DNA of 64,000 nt from Pseudomonas sp. MAG733B (GCF_036884845.1 NZ_CP145732.1:6014001-6078000); one strand, 5' to 3'. Counted from the first letter of the stretch, positions 9,933-20,390 are shown. Numbers and translations are program-made. Notes: generated by a model from the sequence alone, not told the origin.

Positions 9933-11246
9933 ATGACAACCAGCACGACTTACGACGACGCACCTGCGCAACCGACGAACTCCGCCACCCGCGTGGCCAC
10001 CGCGAGCTTCATCGGCACTGCCATCGAGTTCTACGACTTCTACGTTTACGCCACCGCAGCAGCGCTGGTGATCGGTCCGGTGTTCTTTCCGCAGACGTCC
10101 GGCACGGCCCAGATGCTTTCGGCCTTTCTCACATTCGGCATCGCATTCCTTGCGCGCCCCTTGGGGTCGGCATTGTTCGGTCACTTCGGCGATCGCATCG
10201 GCCGCAAATCGACCCTGGTCGCCTCTCTCCTGCTGATGGGCGTGTGTACCACGCTGATCGGCGTGCTGCCGGGTTACGACAGCATTGGCGCTTGGGCGCC
10301 GATCCTGCTCTGCGTGCTGCGGTTCGGCCAAGGCCTGGGATTGGGCGGCGAATGGGGCGGCGCAGCTTTGCTCGCCACGGAGAACGCCCCCAAAGGCAAA
10401 CGCGCCTGGTTCGGCATGTTTCCACAGCTCGGGCCTTCGATTGGCTTTCTTGCGGCGAACGGTTTGTTCCTGACCCTGGCCATGACGCTGAATGATGAAC
10501 AGTTCCGCTCGTGGGGCTGGCGGATTCCGTTCCTGCTCAGCGCCGCGCTGGTGATGGTGGGTCTGTACGTACGCCTCAAGCTGCATGAGACCCCGGTATT
10601 CGCCAATGCCATGGCCCGCCAGGAAAGAGTGAAAATCCCGTTGGTCGAGCTGTTCAGCCAATACTGGGTTCCCGTTCTGCTGGGTGCTGGTGCCATGGTG
10701 GTGTGTTACGCGCTGTTTTACATCTCGACGGTGTTTTCGCTGAGCTACGGCGTGGCGACACTCGGCTACAGCCGTGAAACCTTCCTTGGACTGCTGTGCT
10801 TCGCCGTGCTGTTCATGGCCGCCGCTACCCCGCTGTCGGCGTGGGCCAGTGATCGCTACGGACGCAAACCGGTGCTGATCATCGGCGGCGTACTGGCGAT
10901 TCTGTCCGGTTTCCTGATGGAGCCATTGCTGACACAGGGCTCGACCTGGGGCGTGGCACTGTTCCTGTGCATCGAACTGTTCCTGATGGGCGTGACGTTT
11001 GCACCCATGGGTGCCCTGCTGCCGGAACTGTTTCCAACCCACGTGCGCTATACCGGCGCGTCGGCGGCCTACAACCTGGGCGGCATTGTCGGGGCCTCGG
11101 CGGCGCCGTTCTTCGCGCAGAAGCTGGTGGCGATGGGTGGTTTGAGTTATGTCGGCGGGTATGTGTCCGGGGCGGCGGTGCTGAGTTTGATTGCCGTGCT
11201 GTGCCTGAAGGAAACACGGCATAACGATTTGAATCAGATCACCTGA
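9933..11246 (+). CDS. MHS-family MFS transporter (metabolite:H+ symporter)
   Basis: Twelve-helix inner-membrane symporter of the KgtP/ProP/ShiA group. From the ATG at 9933 it has 437 residues. This start has AGGGATAACCGC before it, and a second ATG at 9912 is possible. Family marks are ASFIGTAIEFYDFYVYATAA at the first helix and GHFGDRIGRKSTLVASLLLM, the MFS loop 2-3 motif. A second copy of the loop motif, SDRYGRKPVLI, lies between helices 8 and 9. Substrates in this family are usually carboxylates, shikimate or betaines, and the actual one cannot be inferred. The gene is monocistronic, followed by a REPIN. Confidence 0.87.
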   Translation: MTTSTTYDDAPAQPTNSATRVATASFIGTAIEFYDFYVYATAAALVIGPVFFPQTSGTAQMLSAFLTFGIAFLARPLGSALFGHFGDRIGRKSTLVASLLLMGVCTTLIGVLPGYDSIGAWAPILLCVLRFGQGLGLGGEWGGAALLATENAPKGKRAWFGMFPQLGPSIGFLAANGLFLTLAMTLNDEQFRSWGWRIPFLLSAALVMVGLYVRLKLHETPVFANAMARQERVKIPLVELFSQYWVPVLLGAGAMVVCYALFYISTVFSLSYGVATLGYSRETFLGLLCFAVLFMAAATPLSAWASDRYGRKPVLIIGGVLAILSGFLMEPLLTQGSTWGVALFLCIELFLMGVTFAPMGALLPELFPTHVRYTGASAAYNLGGIVGASAAPFFAQKLVAMGGLSYVGGYVSGAAVLSLIAVLCLKETRHNDLNQIT

Positions 11247-11255
11247 CAGATCGCT

Positions 11256-11345
11256 ATCGCGGGCAAGCCCGCTCCCACAGGGTTTGGTGTCGTTCACAAA
11301 ATAGCAATACGACACATAACCTGTGGGAGCTGGCTTGCCAGCGAT
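11256..11345. repeat. REPIN-type inverted repeat
   Basis: Arms of 26 bp at 11256-11281 and 11320-11345, inverted with two mismatches. A second stem, GTGTCGT and ACGACAC, lies inside the loop. It is located in the gap between the MFS gene and valS. Confidence 0.85.
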
Positions 11346-11475
11346 GGGGCCCTCACTGACAAAACACAACTCAACTTTTCCCCCACCCATTGTCACCTCG
11401 CTCTACGCGCATCCGCTCATCCCCGCTATACTTCCCGGCTTTTCCTGAATAAATGCCAATAGGGTCCCGCCGCGC

Positions 11476-14322
11476 ATGGATAAGACCTACCAGCCGCACG
11501 CCATTGAAACTTCCTGGTACAACACCTGGGAGTCAGAGAATTACTTCGCCCCGCAAGGCGCGGGCGAGTCCTACACCATCATGATCCCGCCGCCGAACGT
11601 CACCGGCAGCCTGCACATGGGTCACGGTTTCAACAACGCGATCATGGACGCCCTGATCCGTTTCCGTCGCATGCAGGGTCGCAACACCCTGTGGCAGCCG
11701 GGCACCGACCACGCCGGTATCGCCACGCAGATGCTGGTGGAGCGTCAGCTCGAAGCCAAAGGCCAGAATCGCCACGACCTGGGCCGTGAAAAATTCCTCG
11801 AGAAAGTCTGGGAATGGAAGGATGAATCCGGCGGCAACATCAGCCGTCAGATCCGTCGCCTCGGATCGTCCGTGGACTGGAGCCGCGAGCGCTTCACCAT
11901 GGACGATGGCCTCTCGGAAGCCGTTAAAGAAGCCTTCGTACGCCTGCACGAAGACGGTTTGATCTATCGCGGCAAGCGCCTGGTCAACTGGGACACCAAG
12001 CTGCACACGGCGATTTCCGACCTCGAAGTGGAAAACCACGACGAGAAAGGCTTCCTGTGGAACCTGAAGTACCCGCTGGCCGATGGCGCCAAGACTGCTG
12101 AAGGCAATGACTACCTGATCGTCGCGACCACTCGCCCGGAAACCATGCTCGGCGACTCCGCCGTCGCGGTTAACCCGAACGATGAACGCTACAAAGCCCT
12201 GATCGGCAAATTTGTCGAGTTGCCGCTGGTTGGCCGCCGCATCCCGATCATCGCCGACGATTACTGCGACCCTGAATTCGGCACCGGCTGCGTGAAAATT
12301 ACCCCGGCCCACGATTTCAACGACTACGAAGTCGGCAAGCGCCACAATCTGCCGCTGCTGAACATCTTCGACAAGAACGCAGCGGTGCTGCCGGCCTGCC
12401 AGGTGTTCAACCTCGACGGCACGCTGAACGAAACCATCGATGGCAAGATTCCGGCTGAATATGCCGGTCTCGACCGCTTCGAAGCGCGCAAGCAGATCGT
12501 TGCTGCGTTCGAAGCCGCAGGCCTGTTGGTCAGCGTCGACGACCACGGCCTGAAAGTGCCGAAAGGCGACCGCTCCGGCACCATCATCGAGCCTTGGCTG
12601 ACCGACCAGTGGTACGTGTCCACCAAGCCTCTGGCCGAGCCTGCGATTGCCGCCGTTGAAGACGGCCGCATCCAGTTCGTACCCAAGCAATACGAAAACA
12701 TGTACTTCTCGTGGATGCGCGACATCCAGGACTGGTGCATCAGCCGTCAGCTGTGGTGGGGCCACCGCATTCCGGCCTGGTACGACGAGTCGGGCAAGGT
12801 CTTTGTCGGTCGCGACGAAGCCGAAGTACGTGCCAAGCACAACCTCGGTCCGGACGTGTCACTGCAACAGGACAACGACGTTCTCGACACCTGGTTCAGC
12901 TCGGGCCTGTGGACGTTCTCCACCCTCGGCTGGCCGGAACAGACCGAATTCCTGAAGAAATTCCATTCCACCGACGTGCTGGTCACCGGCTTCGACATCA
13001 TTTTCTTCTGGGTTGCCCGGATGATCATGCTCACCATGCATTTGGTGAAAAACGAAGACGGCACGCCGCAAGTTCCGTTCAAGACTGTGTATGTGCACGG
13101 CCTGGTGCGTGATGGCCAGGGCCAGAAAATGTCCAAGTCCAAGGGCAACGTCCTGGACCCGCTGGACATCATCGACGGTATCGAGCTGGAACAGCTGGTG
13201 CAGAAACGCACCTCCGGCCTGATGCAGCCGAAACTGGCGAAGAAGATCGAGAAGCAGACCCGCGACGAGTTCGCCGAAGGCATCGCCAGCTACGGCACCG
13301 ACGCCCTGCGCTTCACCTTCTGCTCGCTGGCGTCCACCGGTCGTGACATCAAGTTCGACATGGGCCGCGTCGAAGGCTATCGCAACTTCTGCAACAAGAT
13401 CTGGAACGCCGCGCGCTACGTGCTGGACAAGGGCGAAGACTGCGGCCAGAACGGCGAAGCCTACGAGCTCTCGCTGGCTGATCGCTGGATCATTTCTCAG
13501 CTGCAACGCACAGAAGCCGAAGTGACCCGTCAGCTCGACCAGTTCCGTTTCGACCTGGCCGCACAAGCCTTGTACGAGTTCATCTGGAACCAGTATTGCG
13601 ACTGGTATTTGGAACTGTCGAAGCCTGTGCTGTGGGACGAAAACGCGCCGGTAGAGCGCCAGCGCGGCACCCGTCGCACCCTGGTTCGCGTGCTGGAAGT
13701 GGCTCTGCGTCTGGCGCACCCGTTCATGCCGTTCATCACCGAAGAAATCTGGCAGCGTATCGCGCCGCTGGCGGGCATCGAAGGCAAGACGATCATGCTG
13801 CAACCTTGGCCAGTGGCCAACGAAACGCGCATCGATCCGGCCGCCGAAGACGACATCGAATGGCTCAAGGGCTTGATGCTCGGCACTCGCAACATCCGTG
13901 GCGAGATGAATATCGGCCCGGGCAAACCGCTGCCGCTGTTCCTTAAGAACGTCAGCGCCGAAGATCAGCGTCGTCTGACCGAGAACGAAGCGCTGCTGAA
14001 GAAACTGGCACGCCTCGAATCGATCACCGTACTGGCGGCCGGCGAAGAAGCACCGCTGTCCGCTACCGCTCTGGTCGGAGAGATGGAAGTGCTGGTGCCA
14101 ATGGCCGGCCTGATCGACAAAGGCGCAGAGCTCGCGCGTCTGGACAAGGAAATCCAGCGTCTGCAAGGCGAAGTGCAACGTGTCGGCGGCAAACTGTCCA
14201 ACGCCGGTTTCGTTGATAAGGCGCCAGCTGAAGTCATCGAGAAAGAACGCGCCAAACTGGCCGAAGCCGAACAGGCTCTGGGCAAGTTGGCCGAGCAGCA
14301 TGCGCGGATTGCCAGCCTGTAA
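11476..14322 (+). CDS. valS: Valine--tRNA ligase
   Basis: Class I aminoacyl-tRNA synthetase, 948 residues. The HIGH-type motif is HMGH at residues 47-50 within [15 protein letters not shown]. The KMSKS loop is at 551-555. An editing (CP1) domain lies between them, with [10 protein letters not shown], and the C-terminal coiled coil (about 880-945) is typical of ValRS. The start [20 protein letters not shown] is the conserved family start. It is followed by a terminator at 14336-14369. Confidence 0.98.
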   Translation: MDKTYQPHAIETSWYNTWESENYFAPQGAGESYTIMIPPPNVTGSLHMGHGFNNAIMDALIRFRRMQGRNTLWQPGTDHAGIATQMLVERQLEAKGQNRHDLGREKFLEKVWEWKDESGGNISRQIRRLGSSVDWSRERFTMDDGLSEAVKEAFVRLHEDGLIYRGKRLVNWDTKLHTAISDLEVENHDEKGFLWNLKYPLADGAKTAEGNDYLIVATTRPETMLGDSAVAVNPNDERYKALIGKFVELPLVGRRIPIIADDYCDPEFGTGCVKITPAHDFNDYEVGKRHNLPLLNIFDKNAAVLPACQVFNLDGTLNETIDGKIPAEYAGLDRFEARKQIVAAFEAAGLLVSVDDHGLKVPKGDRSGTIIEPWLTDQWYVSTKPLAEPAIAAVEDGRIQFVPKQYENMYFSWMRDIQDWCISRQLWWGHRIPAWYDESGKVFVGRDEAEVRAKHNLGPDVSLQQDNDVLDTWFSSGLWTFSTLGWPEQTEFLKKFHSTDVLVTGFDIIFFWVARMIMLTMHLVKNEDGTPQVPFKTVYVHGLVRDGQGQKMSKSKGNVLDPLDIIDGIELEQLVQKRTSGLMQPKLAKKIEKQTRDEFAEGIASYGTDALRFTFCSLASTGRDIKFDMGRVEGYRNFCNKIWNAARYVLDKGEDCGQNGEAYELSLADRWIISQLQRTEAEVTRQLDQFRFDLAAQALYEFIWNQYCDWYLELSKPVLWDENAPVERQRGTRRTLVRVLEVALRLAHPFMPFITEEIWQRIAPLAGIEGKTIMLQPWPVANETRIDPAAEDDIEWLKGLMLGTRNIRGEMNIGPGKPLPLFLKNVSAEDQRRLTENEALLKKLARLESITVLAAGEEAPLSATALVGEMEVLVPMAGLIDKGAELARLDKEIQRLQGEVQRVGGKLSNAGFVDKAPAEVIEKERAKLAEAEQALGKLAEQHARIASL

Positions 14323-14335
14323 CGGCAGATCGCAA

Positions 14336-14369
14336 TGAAAAAGGGAGGCCCATGTGGTCTCCCTTTTTT
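14336..14369 (+). terminator. Rho-independent terminator of valS
   Basis: Stem GGGAGGCC and GGTCTCCC with one G-T pair, loop CATGT, then six T residues, starting 14 bases after the valS stop. Confidence 0.85.
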
Positions 14370-14384
14370 ATTCAGCCCGTTTTT

Positions 14385-14454
14385 CTGTAGGAGCAAGGTT
14401 TGCCCGCGATGGCGCCTTCGGAATCGTCATCGCGGGCAAGCCTTGCTCCTACAG
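14385..14454. repeat. REPIN-type inverted repeat (GTAGGAGCAAGG class)
   Basis: Arms of 26 bp at 14385-14410 and 14429-14454, inverted with one mismatch. It sits between valS and rlmF. A copy of the same class is at 36878-36966. Confidence 0.85.
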
Positions 14455-14523
14455 GTCCCCGCCTACCCATCGACTGTGGGACAATGCCCGCCACTTTCAG
14501 CCATACCCGAATCGACCACTGCC

Positions 14524-15543
14524 ATGACCAGCCCCCGCACACCCAAACCTGCGCGCAAGAAGCCTGACTCCGCGACCCCGGCCAAAGCCGTGGAGCCCCG
14601 CGAAAAGGCCAGCCTGCATCCGCGCAACCGCCACCAGGGTCGTTACGACTTCCCGGCGCTGATCAAAAGCACGCCGGAATTGAAGAAGTTCGTGATCATC
14701 AATCCGTATGGCAAGGAAAGTATCGACTTCGCCAGCCCGGACGCGGTGCGCGTGTTCAACCGGGCGCTGCTCAAGGCGTTCTATGGCATTGCTCATTGGG
14801 ACATTCCGGCGGACTACCTTTGTCCACCGGTTCCGGGCCGTGCCGATTATGTGCATTTCCTGGCTGACCTCCTGGCCAGCGTCAACGACGGCAAGATCCC
14901 TCGCGGTGCGTCGGTCAATGTTCTGGATATCGGTATGGGCGCCAACTGCGTTTATCCGCTGATTGGTCACAGCGACTACCGCTGGCACTTCCTTGGCTCG
15001 GAAATCGATCCAACGGCCGTTGCTTCTGCCAAAGCCATCGTCCAGTCCAACGGGTTGAACAAGGCCATCCAGTTGCGTCAACAGACCAATCCCAAGCACA
15101 TCCTGCTGGGCTTGCTGGAACCTGGCGAACGCTTTGACCTGACCATGTGTAACCCGCCGTTCCATGCCTCGATGGCCGAAGCGACCAAGGGCAGCGAGCG
15201 TAAATGGCGCGCATTGGGCCGCGCCGATCCGAAACGCAAACTGCCGGTGCTGAACTTCGGTGGGCAGTCAGCTGAATTGTGGTGTGAAGGGGGCGAGGCA
15301 CGTTTCGTGACGCAATTGATCGCCGAGAGCGCGAATTTCCAGCATAAAGTGCTGTGGTTCAGCACCCTGGTGTCGAAAGCCTCGAACCTGCCAGCCATCG
15401 AGACGGCACTGCACAAGGCCGGCGTACTGGAAAGTCAGGTGGTGGAGATGTCTCAAGGGCAGAAACAAAGCCGCTTCGTCGCCTGGACCTTCCAGACCAA
15501 ATCCGAGCAGCAGATCTGGCGCCAAGAGCGCTGGACACGCTAA
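14524..15543 (+). CDS. rlmF: 23S rRNA (adenine(1618)-N6)-methyltransferase RlmF
   Basis: SAM-dependent methyltransferase that makes m6A1618 in 23S rRNA. It has 339 residues from the ATG at 14524. An extension to 14335 would run through the valS terminator and the REPIN, so I rejected it. After a basic Lys/Pro/Ala-rich tail (residues 1-40), family marks are [16 protein letters not shown], the SAM glycine loop [16 protein letters not shown], and the catalytic NPPF in [12 protein letters not shown]. The C-terminal part has SRFVAWTF. Pseudomonads keep it between valS and an HU gene, as here. Confidence 0.93.
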   Translation: MTSPRTPKPARKKPDSATPAKAVEPREKASLHPRNRHQGRYDFPALIKSTPELKKFVIINPYGKESIDFASPDAVRVFNRALLKAFYGIAHWDIPADYLCPPVPGRADYVHFLADLLASVNDGKIPRGASVNVLDIGMGANCVYPLIGHSDYRWHFLGSEIDPTAVASAKAIVQSNGLNKAIQLRQQTNPKHILLGLLEPGERFDLTMCNPPFHASMAEATKGSERKWRALGRADPKRKLPVLNFGGQSAELWCEGGEARFVTQLIAESANFQHKVLWFSTLVSKASNLPAIETALHKAGVLESQVVEMSQGQKQSRFVAWTFQTKSEQQIWRQERWTR

Positions 15544-15585
15544 AGCAGAGTCACTGCGCGGCGTCTGTGCAGGAGCGGCGGAACG

Positions 15586-15623
15586 CTGCGATCTTTTGAT
15601 GTTGATTTGAAACAGGATCGCAG
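15586..15623. repeat. Degenerate REP-like inverted repeat
   Basis: CTGCGATC at 15586-15593 and GATCGCAG at 15616-15623, with further imperfect pairing outside. It looks like an eroded copy of the GCTGCGATC-type REP class. Confidence 0.35.
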
Positions 15624-15660
15624 CCTCGTTTCACTCGCCAGCGCCTAAAATCGCAGGCAC

Positions 15661-15702
15661 AAAAAAACCGTGCCCGGATTGCTCCGGCGCACGGTTTTTT
15701 TT
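15661..15702 (-). terminator. Rho-independent terminator of the HU gene
   Basis: A long A run, CCGTGC stem, GCACGG stem and T run. It is positioned just after the HU stop codon on the minus strand and can also act for rlmF on the plus strand. Confidence 0.85.
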
Positions 15703-15713
15703 ATCGCTGCGTC

Positions 15714-15995
15714 TTACTTGTTCACAGCGTCGGTCAGGCCTTTGGCCACAACCAGCTTGATCACTTTCTTTGCAGGGATTTCGATGGCAGCGCCAGTCGA
15801 AGGGTTACGGCCGGTACGGGCAGGACGCTCAGTCACTTTCAGTTTGCCGATACCTGGCAGAGTGATTTCGCCGCCGTTTTCCAGCTGATCAGCAACGATT
15901 TGGCCCAGTTGGTCCAGAGCGTTACGCGCGGTGGTTTTTGGCGCGTCGATAGCTTCAGCGATGTCGGCGATCAGTTGGTCTTTAGTAAGAGCCAT
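15714..15995 (-). CDS. hupN: HU-family DNA-binding protein (HupN type)
   Basis: Small histone-like nucleoid protein of 93 residues. The ATG at 15995 begins MALTKDQLIADIAEAIDAPK, which fits the HU N-terminus, and the in-frame upstream extension does not. The DNA-embracing arm contains RTGRNPSTGAAIEIPAKKV, with the intercalating proline. The divergent neighbour is yejK, also a nucleoid protein. The valS-rlmF-HU-yejK arrangement matches the hupN locus of P. putida, which is why I use that symbol. The HU identity is certain; the paralogue name is inferred from context. Confidence 0.9.
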   Translation of the reverse strand: MALTKDQLIADIAEAIDAPKTTARNALDQLGQIVADQLENGGEITLPGIGKLKVTERPARTGRNPSTGAAIEIPAKKVIKLVVAKGLTDAVNK

Positions 15996-16402
15996 GTAGT
16001 GTTCCTTCCCTATCAAATTCATATGGATTGCAGAGTGCAGTGTCAGCCATCGAGCCCGATCTTCTGGATCTGGCACCCTCGGCGATAACCGCGACGAGTC
16101 GGGTTATAGATACCGAAATCAGGGTTTGGTTCGACCTGACAATTGCTGACTGCACGCTTAACGCAGTGACTTCGCGTAAGACCGGGCAAAACTAGCACAG
16201 AGACGGGGAAATATCCGCCTCTAGCTACCCATTTGGTCAGCTTTATTGCTCTAAATCGGGAAAAAAATGCATAAGCGCCGCCGGTCGCCCGGGATTTGAC
16301 CTTCGCAACGCGCCAAAACCAGTGGTTGCGGTACACTTGGCGCTTTTTCGGGGAGCTCGCCCTGCTCTCTCCAACCAGCCGCCCCCATCAGCCGAGAAGC
16401 CC
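15996..16402. promoter_or_regulatory. Divergent intergenic region between the HU gene and yejK
   Basis: 407 bp without a plausible gene. It must carry the promoters of both nucleoid-protein genes. It is more AT-rich around 16190-16270. I could not assign a firm -35/-10 pair for either side. Confidence 0.5.
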
Positions 16403-17407
16403 ATGCCGATCCGTCATTGCATCGTCCACCTGATCGACAAAAAACCCGACGGCACGCCCGCAGTTCTTCACGCTCGCGACTCTGAACTGGCCGAGTCCGC
16501 CGCCATCGAGAACATGCTCGCCGACCTCAACGAGAGCTACAACGCCAAGCAAGGCAAAGCCTGGGGGCTGTTCCATCCGGAGTCCGGTGCCTTTCCATTC
16601 AGCGGCTGGCTGAAGGAATATCTCGAGGGTGGCCAGGACTTCACAGCCTTCAGCCGTGTGGCGGTGGAACACCTGCAAAAGCTGATGGAAGAATCCAACC
16701 TTTCGGTCGGCGGCCACGTGTTGTTCGCTCATTATCAGCAAGGCATGACCGATTACCTGGCCATCGCCCTGCTGCACCACAGCGAAGGCGTGGCAGTGAC
16801 CGACCAACTCGACGTAACTCCGTCCCGCCACCTGGACCTGGGCCAGTTGCACCTGGCGGCGCGCATCAACGTTTCCGAGTGGCAGAACAACAAACAGTCC
16901 AAGCAGTACATTTCGTTCATCAAAGGCAAGAACGGCAAAAAGGTTTCGGAATACTTCCGTGACTTCATTGGCTGCCAGGAAGGCGTCGACGGCCCGGGTG
17001 AAACCCGTACCTTGCTCAAGGCGTTCAGCGACTTCGTCGAAAGCGAAGACCTGCCGGAAGACGACGCCCGCGAGAAGACCAAAACCCTGGTCGACTATGC
17101 CAGCAGCCAGGCCAAACTCGGCGAGCCCATGGGCCTGGAAGAACTGTCCGGTTTGATCGACGAAGAACGCCCGAAAGCCTTCTACGATCACATCCGCAAC
17201 AAGGATTACGGCCTGTCGCCAGAGATCCCGGCCGATAAGCGCACCCTGAACCAGTTCCGCCGTTTCACCGGTCGCGCCGAGGGCCTGTCGATCAGCTTCG
17301 AAGCGCACCTGCTGGGCTCGAAGATCGAGTACGACGAAGAAGCCGGCACGCTGATCATCAAAGGTCTGCCGACCTCGCTCACCGACCAGCTCAAGCGACG
17401 CAACTGA
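16403..17407 (+). CDS. yejK: Nucleoid-associated protein YejK (NdpA)
   Basis: Conserved gammaproteobacterial nucleoid-associated protein, NA37 family, 334 residues from the ATG at 16403. The start [20 protein letters not shown] and internal [20 protein letters not shown] are characteristic. The C-terminus is acidic then basic ([20 protein letters not shown]). Its molecular activity is poorly defined in the literature. The stop codon overlaps the start of the next gene by one base, so the two are co-transcribed. Confidence 0.93.
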   Translation: MPIRHCIVHLIDKKPDGTPAVLHARDSELAESAAIENMLADLNESYNAKQGKAWGLFHPESGAFPFSGWLKEYLEGGQDFTAFSRVAVEHLQKLMEESNLSVGGHVLFAHYQQGMTDYLAIALLHHSEGVAVTDQLDVTPSRHLDLGQLHLAARINVSEWQNNKQSKQYISFIKGKNGKKVSEYFRDFIGCQEGVDGPGETRTLLKAFSDFVESEDLPEDDAREKTKTLVDYASSQAKLGEPMGLEELSGLIDEERPKAFYDHIRNKDYGLSPEIPADKRTLNQFRRFTGRAEGLSISFEAHLLGSKIEYDEEAGTLIIKGLPTSLTDQLKRRN

Positions 17408-17757
17408 TGCTCGGCAACGTGCTGAAAAAATTCCTGCTGATCCTGCTGGTGGTTGTGGTCTATCAGAACTGGGGCAAGATCGAGCGGGTGTTCAACCCTT
17501 CGCAAGTGGTGTCCGAGCAGACTCAGGCCAAAGCCAACGTCGTGCTCTATGCCACCGAATGGTGTGGCTACTGCAAACTGACCCGACGCTTTCTCGATCA
17601 GAAAGGCATTCCGTACAAGGAATTCGATATCGAGAAGGATGCGGTGGCGCGCAAGGACTATGAAGCCCTGGGTGGTGGCGGCATTCCAATTATCGATGTG
17701 AACGGAACGCTGATTCGCGGGTATGACCCGGACGCGATTCTGGCGGCACTGAAATAA
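17407..17757 (+). CDS. Membrane-anchored glutaredoxin-like protein
   Basis: 116 residues. An N-terminal hydrophobic segment (about residues 3-20, KKFLLILLVVVVYQNW) looks like a signal anchor. It is followed by a glutaredoxin domain with the dithiol motif CGYC in YATEWCGYCKLTRRFLDQKG and the cis-proline loop GGGIPIIDVNG. The anchor suggests the domain is exported or membrane-tethered, unlike cytosolic Grx. The start overlaps the yejK stop by one base. The partner protein is unknown. Confidence 0.85.
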   Translation: MLGNVLKKFLLILLVVVVYQNWGKIERVFNPSQVVSEQTQAKANVVLYATEWCGYCKLTRRFLDQKGIPYKEFDIEKDAVARKDYEALGGGGIPIIDVNGTLIRGYDPDAILAALK

Positions 17758-17758
17758 T

Positions 17759-17796
17759 CATGCGGGAGCGAGCACGCTCGCTCCCGCATGTTTTTT
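17759..17796 (+). terminator. Rho-independent terminator after yejK-glutaredoxin
   Basis: Fifteen-base arms at 17759-17773 and 17776-17790, with a loop of about four bases after end pairing, followed by six T residues. It lies between convergent genes. Confidence 0.85.
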
Positions 17797-17797
17797 G

Positions 17798-18733
17798 TCA
17801 GCAGGCTTCGATGCGGAAACCAAACCGCGGAAAGTGCACATGCACCACGCCGCCACGTTCATCTTCACGACGCACGATCAATTCTTCGCGACCGGCAAAC
17901 AACAACTCGCCCTTCACCGGATCAACGCCATAGTCCGTAGCGGCGATCAGCACCTGCTGACCCGCCTCGAACCCATTGGGATCAACGAACTGCTCATCCG
18001 GCAATGCCGCTGGCGTGGCATTGCGCGCAACGTCCAGCGCTTCCTCGGATGTCATCTCGCTGGATGCGCCATGACCAAAGCCCAGCACCCGCGCGTGCCA
18101 CGCAGTGACTGCCGGGTATGCGTCGACCAATGGCGCAGTGACCGGCGTAGCCTTGAGAAACCACAAGGAATGCGCCAGGGCAAAGTCGGCAATCGACGGC
18201 TCGCCAAACAGGAAGTCGCCGTGCTCGCGCTGCAATTGCTGTTCCAGGCGCGACATGATGGTGGGCCACTGATGCTTGGCCAGCTCGGCGGACAGTTTTG
18301 TCGCACTGCCACCGCTGAACAATCCGGCGCGGTCGGCGAGAAACGCCTTGATCGCTTCCGGCGGCAAACTACCGAAGCGCGCAGCGACCGATTCCGGCTG
18401 AAACACCAGGCTGACCGCATGCTGGAACACCACCGAATCGGCCCATGTGGCGAACGAAGCGGCGATCATTTCCTGCCCTTCCGGGAAGAACGCCGGCAGG
18501 GCTTTTTCCTGTTCCAGTCGACGGGCAATCAACGCTGTATCGCAATAAATATCCGCACCGATCTGCAACACCGGGGTCTTGCGGTAACCGCCAGTCAGCG
18601 CCGTGAGATCAGGTTTTGGCATCACCGGGGAAATCTTCACCGAGCGCCAGGACAGTCCCTTGAAACCCAGCAGCAAGCGGGCTTTTTCGGCAAAAGGGGA
18701 CGTCGGGTAATGATGAAGAATCAACTCGGACAT
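17798..18733 (-). CDS. Glutathione S-transferase family protein with extended C-terminus
   Basis: 311 residues from the ATG at 18733. The N-terminal thioredoxin-like GST_N domain is residues 3-80 (ILHHYPTSPFAEKARLLLGF, with TPVLQIGADIYCDTALIARR as the glutathione-binding part). An all-helical C-terminal domain follows to about residue 215. The last 90 or so residues form a separate beta-rich stretch ending HVHFPRFGFRIEAC, which makes the protein longer than a typical 200-230-residue GST. The substrate is unknown. The gene stands alone, convergent to the glutaredoxin. Confidence 0.85.
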   Translation of the reverse strand: MSELILHHYPTSPFAEKARLLLGFKGLSWRSVKISPVMPKPDLTALTGGYRKTPVLQIGADIYCDTALIARRLEQEKALPAFFPEGQEMIAASFATWADSVVFQHAVSLVFQPESVAARFGSLPPEAIKAFLADRAGLFSGGSATKLSAELAKHQWPTIMSRLEQQLQREHGDFLFGEPSIADFALAHSLWFLKATPVTAPLVDAYPAVTAWHARVLGFGHGASSEMTSEEALDVARNATPAALPDEQFVDPNGFEAGQQVLIAATDYGVDPVKGELLFAGREELIVRREDERGGVVHVHFPRFGFRIEAC

Positions 18734-18821
18734 GCTCGGCTCCGCCGCAAAGATCAGGAATCCGCAGCTTAGCGCGCAATCACTTGGCAGCCTACAGATC
18801 TGCCTGATGGGAACCAATCAG

Positions 18822-19133
18822 TCAGATTGATAAGCCGGTAGCGGCGCTCGCCACCAGGCATTCCTTGGCGCTTTTCCTGAGTTTTTTGATCAGCCGTTCC
18901 TGGCGCAACGCTTCGCTTTTGTCGCGACAGGCTTCGGTGTAAACCAGCGCCATGGCCGGGCTGGAAAGAAAGAAGCGTGCGCCCTTGCCACTTTGGTGCT
19001 TGGCGAAGCGACGCACGGGATCGTCACTGATCCCGCAATAGAGCGAACCATTGGCCGCGCGCACGAGGTAGACGAACCAGGGTTTGCTCGCGGGTGTTTC
19101 GACGTCGGCAGGGTTTTCGCTGAGGGAGGTCAC
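18822..19133 (-). CDS. GIY-YIG nuclease superfamily protein (YhbQ/UPF0213 type)
   Basis: 103 residues. [20 protein letters not shown] carries the GIY-YIG equivalent (VYL and LYCG), followed by the conserved Arg in [17 protein letters not shown] and a glutamate in [16 protein letters not shown]. Small single-domain members are widespread in bacteria and poorly characterised; a DNA-repair role has been suggested for YhbQ-like proteins. The start codon is GTG at 19133, and no better ATG exists before the domain. Confidence 0.85.
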   Translation of the reverse strand: MTSLSENPADVETPASKPWFVYLVRAANGSLYCGISDDPVRRFAKHQSGKGARFFLSSPAMALVYTEACRDKSEALRQERLIKKLRKSAKECLVASAATGLSI

Positions 19134-19173
19134 GTGACGATCAGTGCTTGAAAGGAAACAAGCCGCGATCTTA

Positions 19174-19644
19174 TCAGCGACTGGCCTGAAATGCCTTCAG
19201 CCCCTTCAGGGCCTGAGCGCGGACGGCGTTGCGCACCAACGGTGTCCAGCCCAGCAGCAAACCCTTGAAACCCAGGGCCTGACGCGCCCATGTCCACATA
19301 CTGAAGCTGTCGTGATGCTCGCAGATCTTGCCGTCGCGGAAGACGAAACGTGCCTGAATGTCGTTGACCACGATATTACCGGTCTGGCTGAACAGATAGG
19401 TCGCGACCCAATGAGCGCCGCCAGTGCGCTCGTCAGCAGAAACGTTGTCGAAGGTCAGGGAAAAATCCTTGGCCCGGGTGGTGAGCATGCGCCACATATC
19501 GCCAGCCTCACGACCGCGAAGCTCGCCGAACGCCGGATCGCTGAACACCACGTCATCGGTGTAACAGGCCGCCATGGCCTCGGCATCCAGACGCTGGAAG
19601 GCTTGGTAAAAGCGGGTGATCAATGCGCTGTGGGCTTCACTCAT
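19174..19644 (-). CDS. NTF2-like (SnoaL-type) protein
   Basis: 156 residues from the ATG at 19644. [20 protein letters not shown] and [19 protein letters not shown] are the typical first helix and strand of the NTF2/SnoaL cone fold. [17 protein letters not shown] follows near the C-terminus. This fold is used by isomerases, hydrolases and non-enzymatic binding proteins, so no reaction is assigned. The gene is on its own between the GIY-YIG gene and a response regulator. Confidence 0.75.
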   Translation of the reverse strand: MSEAHSALITRFYQAFQRLDAEAMAACYTDDVVFSDPAFGELRGREAGDMWRMLTTRAKDFSLTFDNVSADERTGGAHWVATYLFSQTGNIVVNDIQARFVFRDGKICEHHDSFSMWTWARQALGFKGLLLGWTPLVRNAVRAQALKGLKAFQASR

Positions 19645-19763
19645 GTGCAGGCTCCCTGGGTTGCAAAATGGCTTCGTGAGATTGCCTGCACGATAGTCTG
19701 CAACCGCACCGAACACTATCGGCATTCATGAAGAAAATAACGCAATTGCTTGCTCAGCCATTG

Positions 19764-20390
19764 CTAGCAGGCCATTCCGCTGTCACGGGCGTAGGAAAAA
19801 AGATCGACATCCGTGGAAACGCCGAGCCTGTGCATGGCCATGTTTTTCTGTTTGCTGATGGTCGACACACTGCGCTTGAAATGACCGGCGATCTCGCTGA
19901 CGGTCATACCGCTGGCCAGCATGCGCACCACTTCATACTCCTTGGCCGACAACGGCGACTCGTGCAACTGACTGCTGGAATTGGCCAGCAGCGTACGCAG
20001 TGACTCACTGAGATAGTGACGCCCCTCCTCCACGGCGTTGATTGCAAGAGGCAAATCGGTCGCCGATGCTGTTTTGGCAACAATGGCCATGACCCCTTGG
20101 GCCAGTGCGGCCCTTGCCGTCGCCACACTGTTAAACATGGTCACCAGGATGATGGGCAGATCGGGGTAGTGGCGTCGAATGGCACTCAACATTTTCAAGC
20201 CATCGGCCTGCTGCCCACCCGGCATGGAGAAGTCAGTGATCAGCAGATCGCAAGGCGTGTTTGAAAGCATATCCATCAGGCTGTCGGCTCCATCAGCCTC
20301 ACCGACAATCACGCATCGCCTACTGGCATTGATGAGTATGCGCAGTCCGACAAGAACGACGGAATGGTCGTCAGCAATAACGACTCGCAT
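19764..20390 (-). CDS. RcsB-like LuxR/NarL-type response regulator
   Basis: 208 residues from the ATG at 20390. The receiver domain (1-120) has the acidic pair Asp7-Asp8, the phosphoacceptor Asp53 in LLITDFSMPGG, Thr84 and Lys106. The C-terminal LuxR-type HTH is at about 145-205 (LSAKEYEVVRMLASGMTVSE, then STISKQKNMAMHRLGV). The DFSMPGG sequence and the HTH resemble RcsB closely. No histidine kinase is next to it, so it is an orphan here. It is divergent from the chaperone-usher cluster, which suggests, but does not prove, that it controls those genes. The Roc regulators of P. aeruginosa control cup fimbriae in a similar way. Confidence 0.85.
   Translation of the reverse strand: MRVVIADDHSVVLVGLRILINASRRCVIVGEADGADSLMDMLSNTPCDLLITDFSMPGGQQADGLKMLSAIRRHYPDLPIILVTMFNSVATARAALAQGVMAIVAKTASATDLPLAINAVEEGRHYLSESLRTLLANSSSQLHESPLSAKEYEVVRMLASGMTVSEIAGHFKRSVSTISKQKNMAMHRLGVSTDVDLFSYARDSGMAC

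Noticed and set aside
11533-14301. Two long minus-strand ORFs opposite valS
   Set aside because: Antisense shadows of ValRS; His/Gln/Val-rich composition is typical of spurious frames.
14335-14523. N-terminal extension of RlmF back to 14335
   Set aside because: Would translate the valS terminator and a REPIN; the ATG at 14524 gives the family length.
17795-18772. 325-codon plus-strand ORF opposite the GST gene
   Set aside because: Shadow of the GST gene, which has a clear thioredoxin-like domain.
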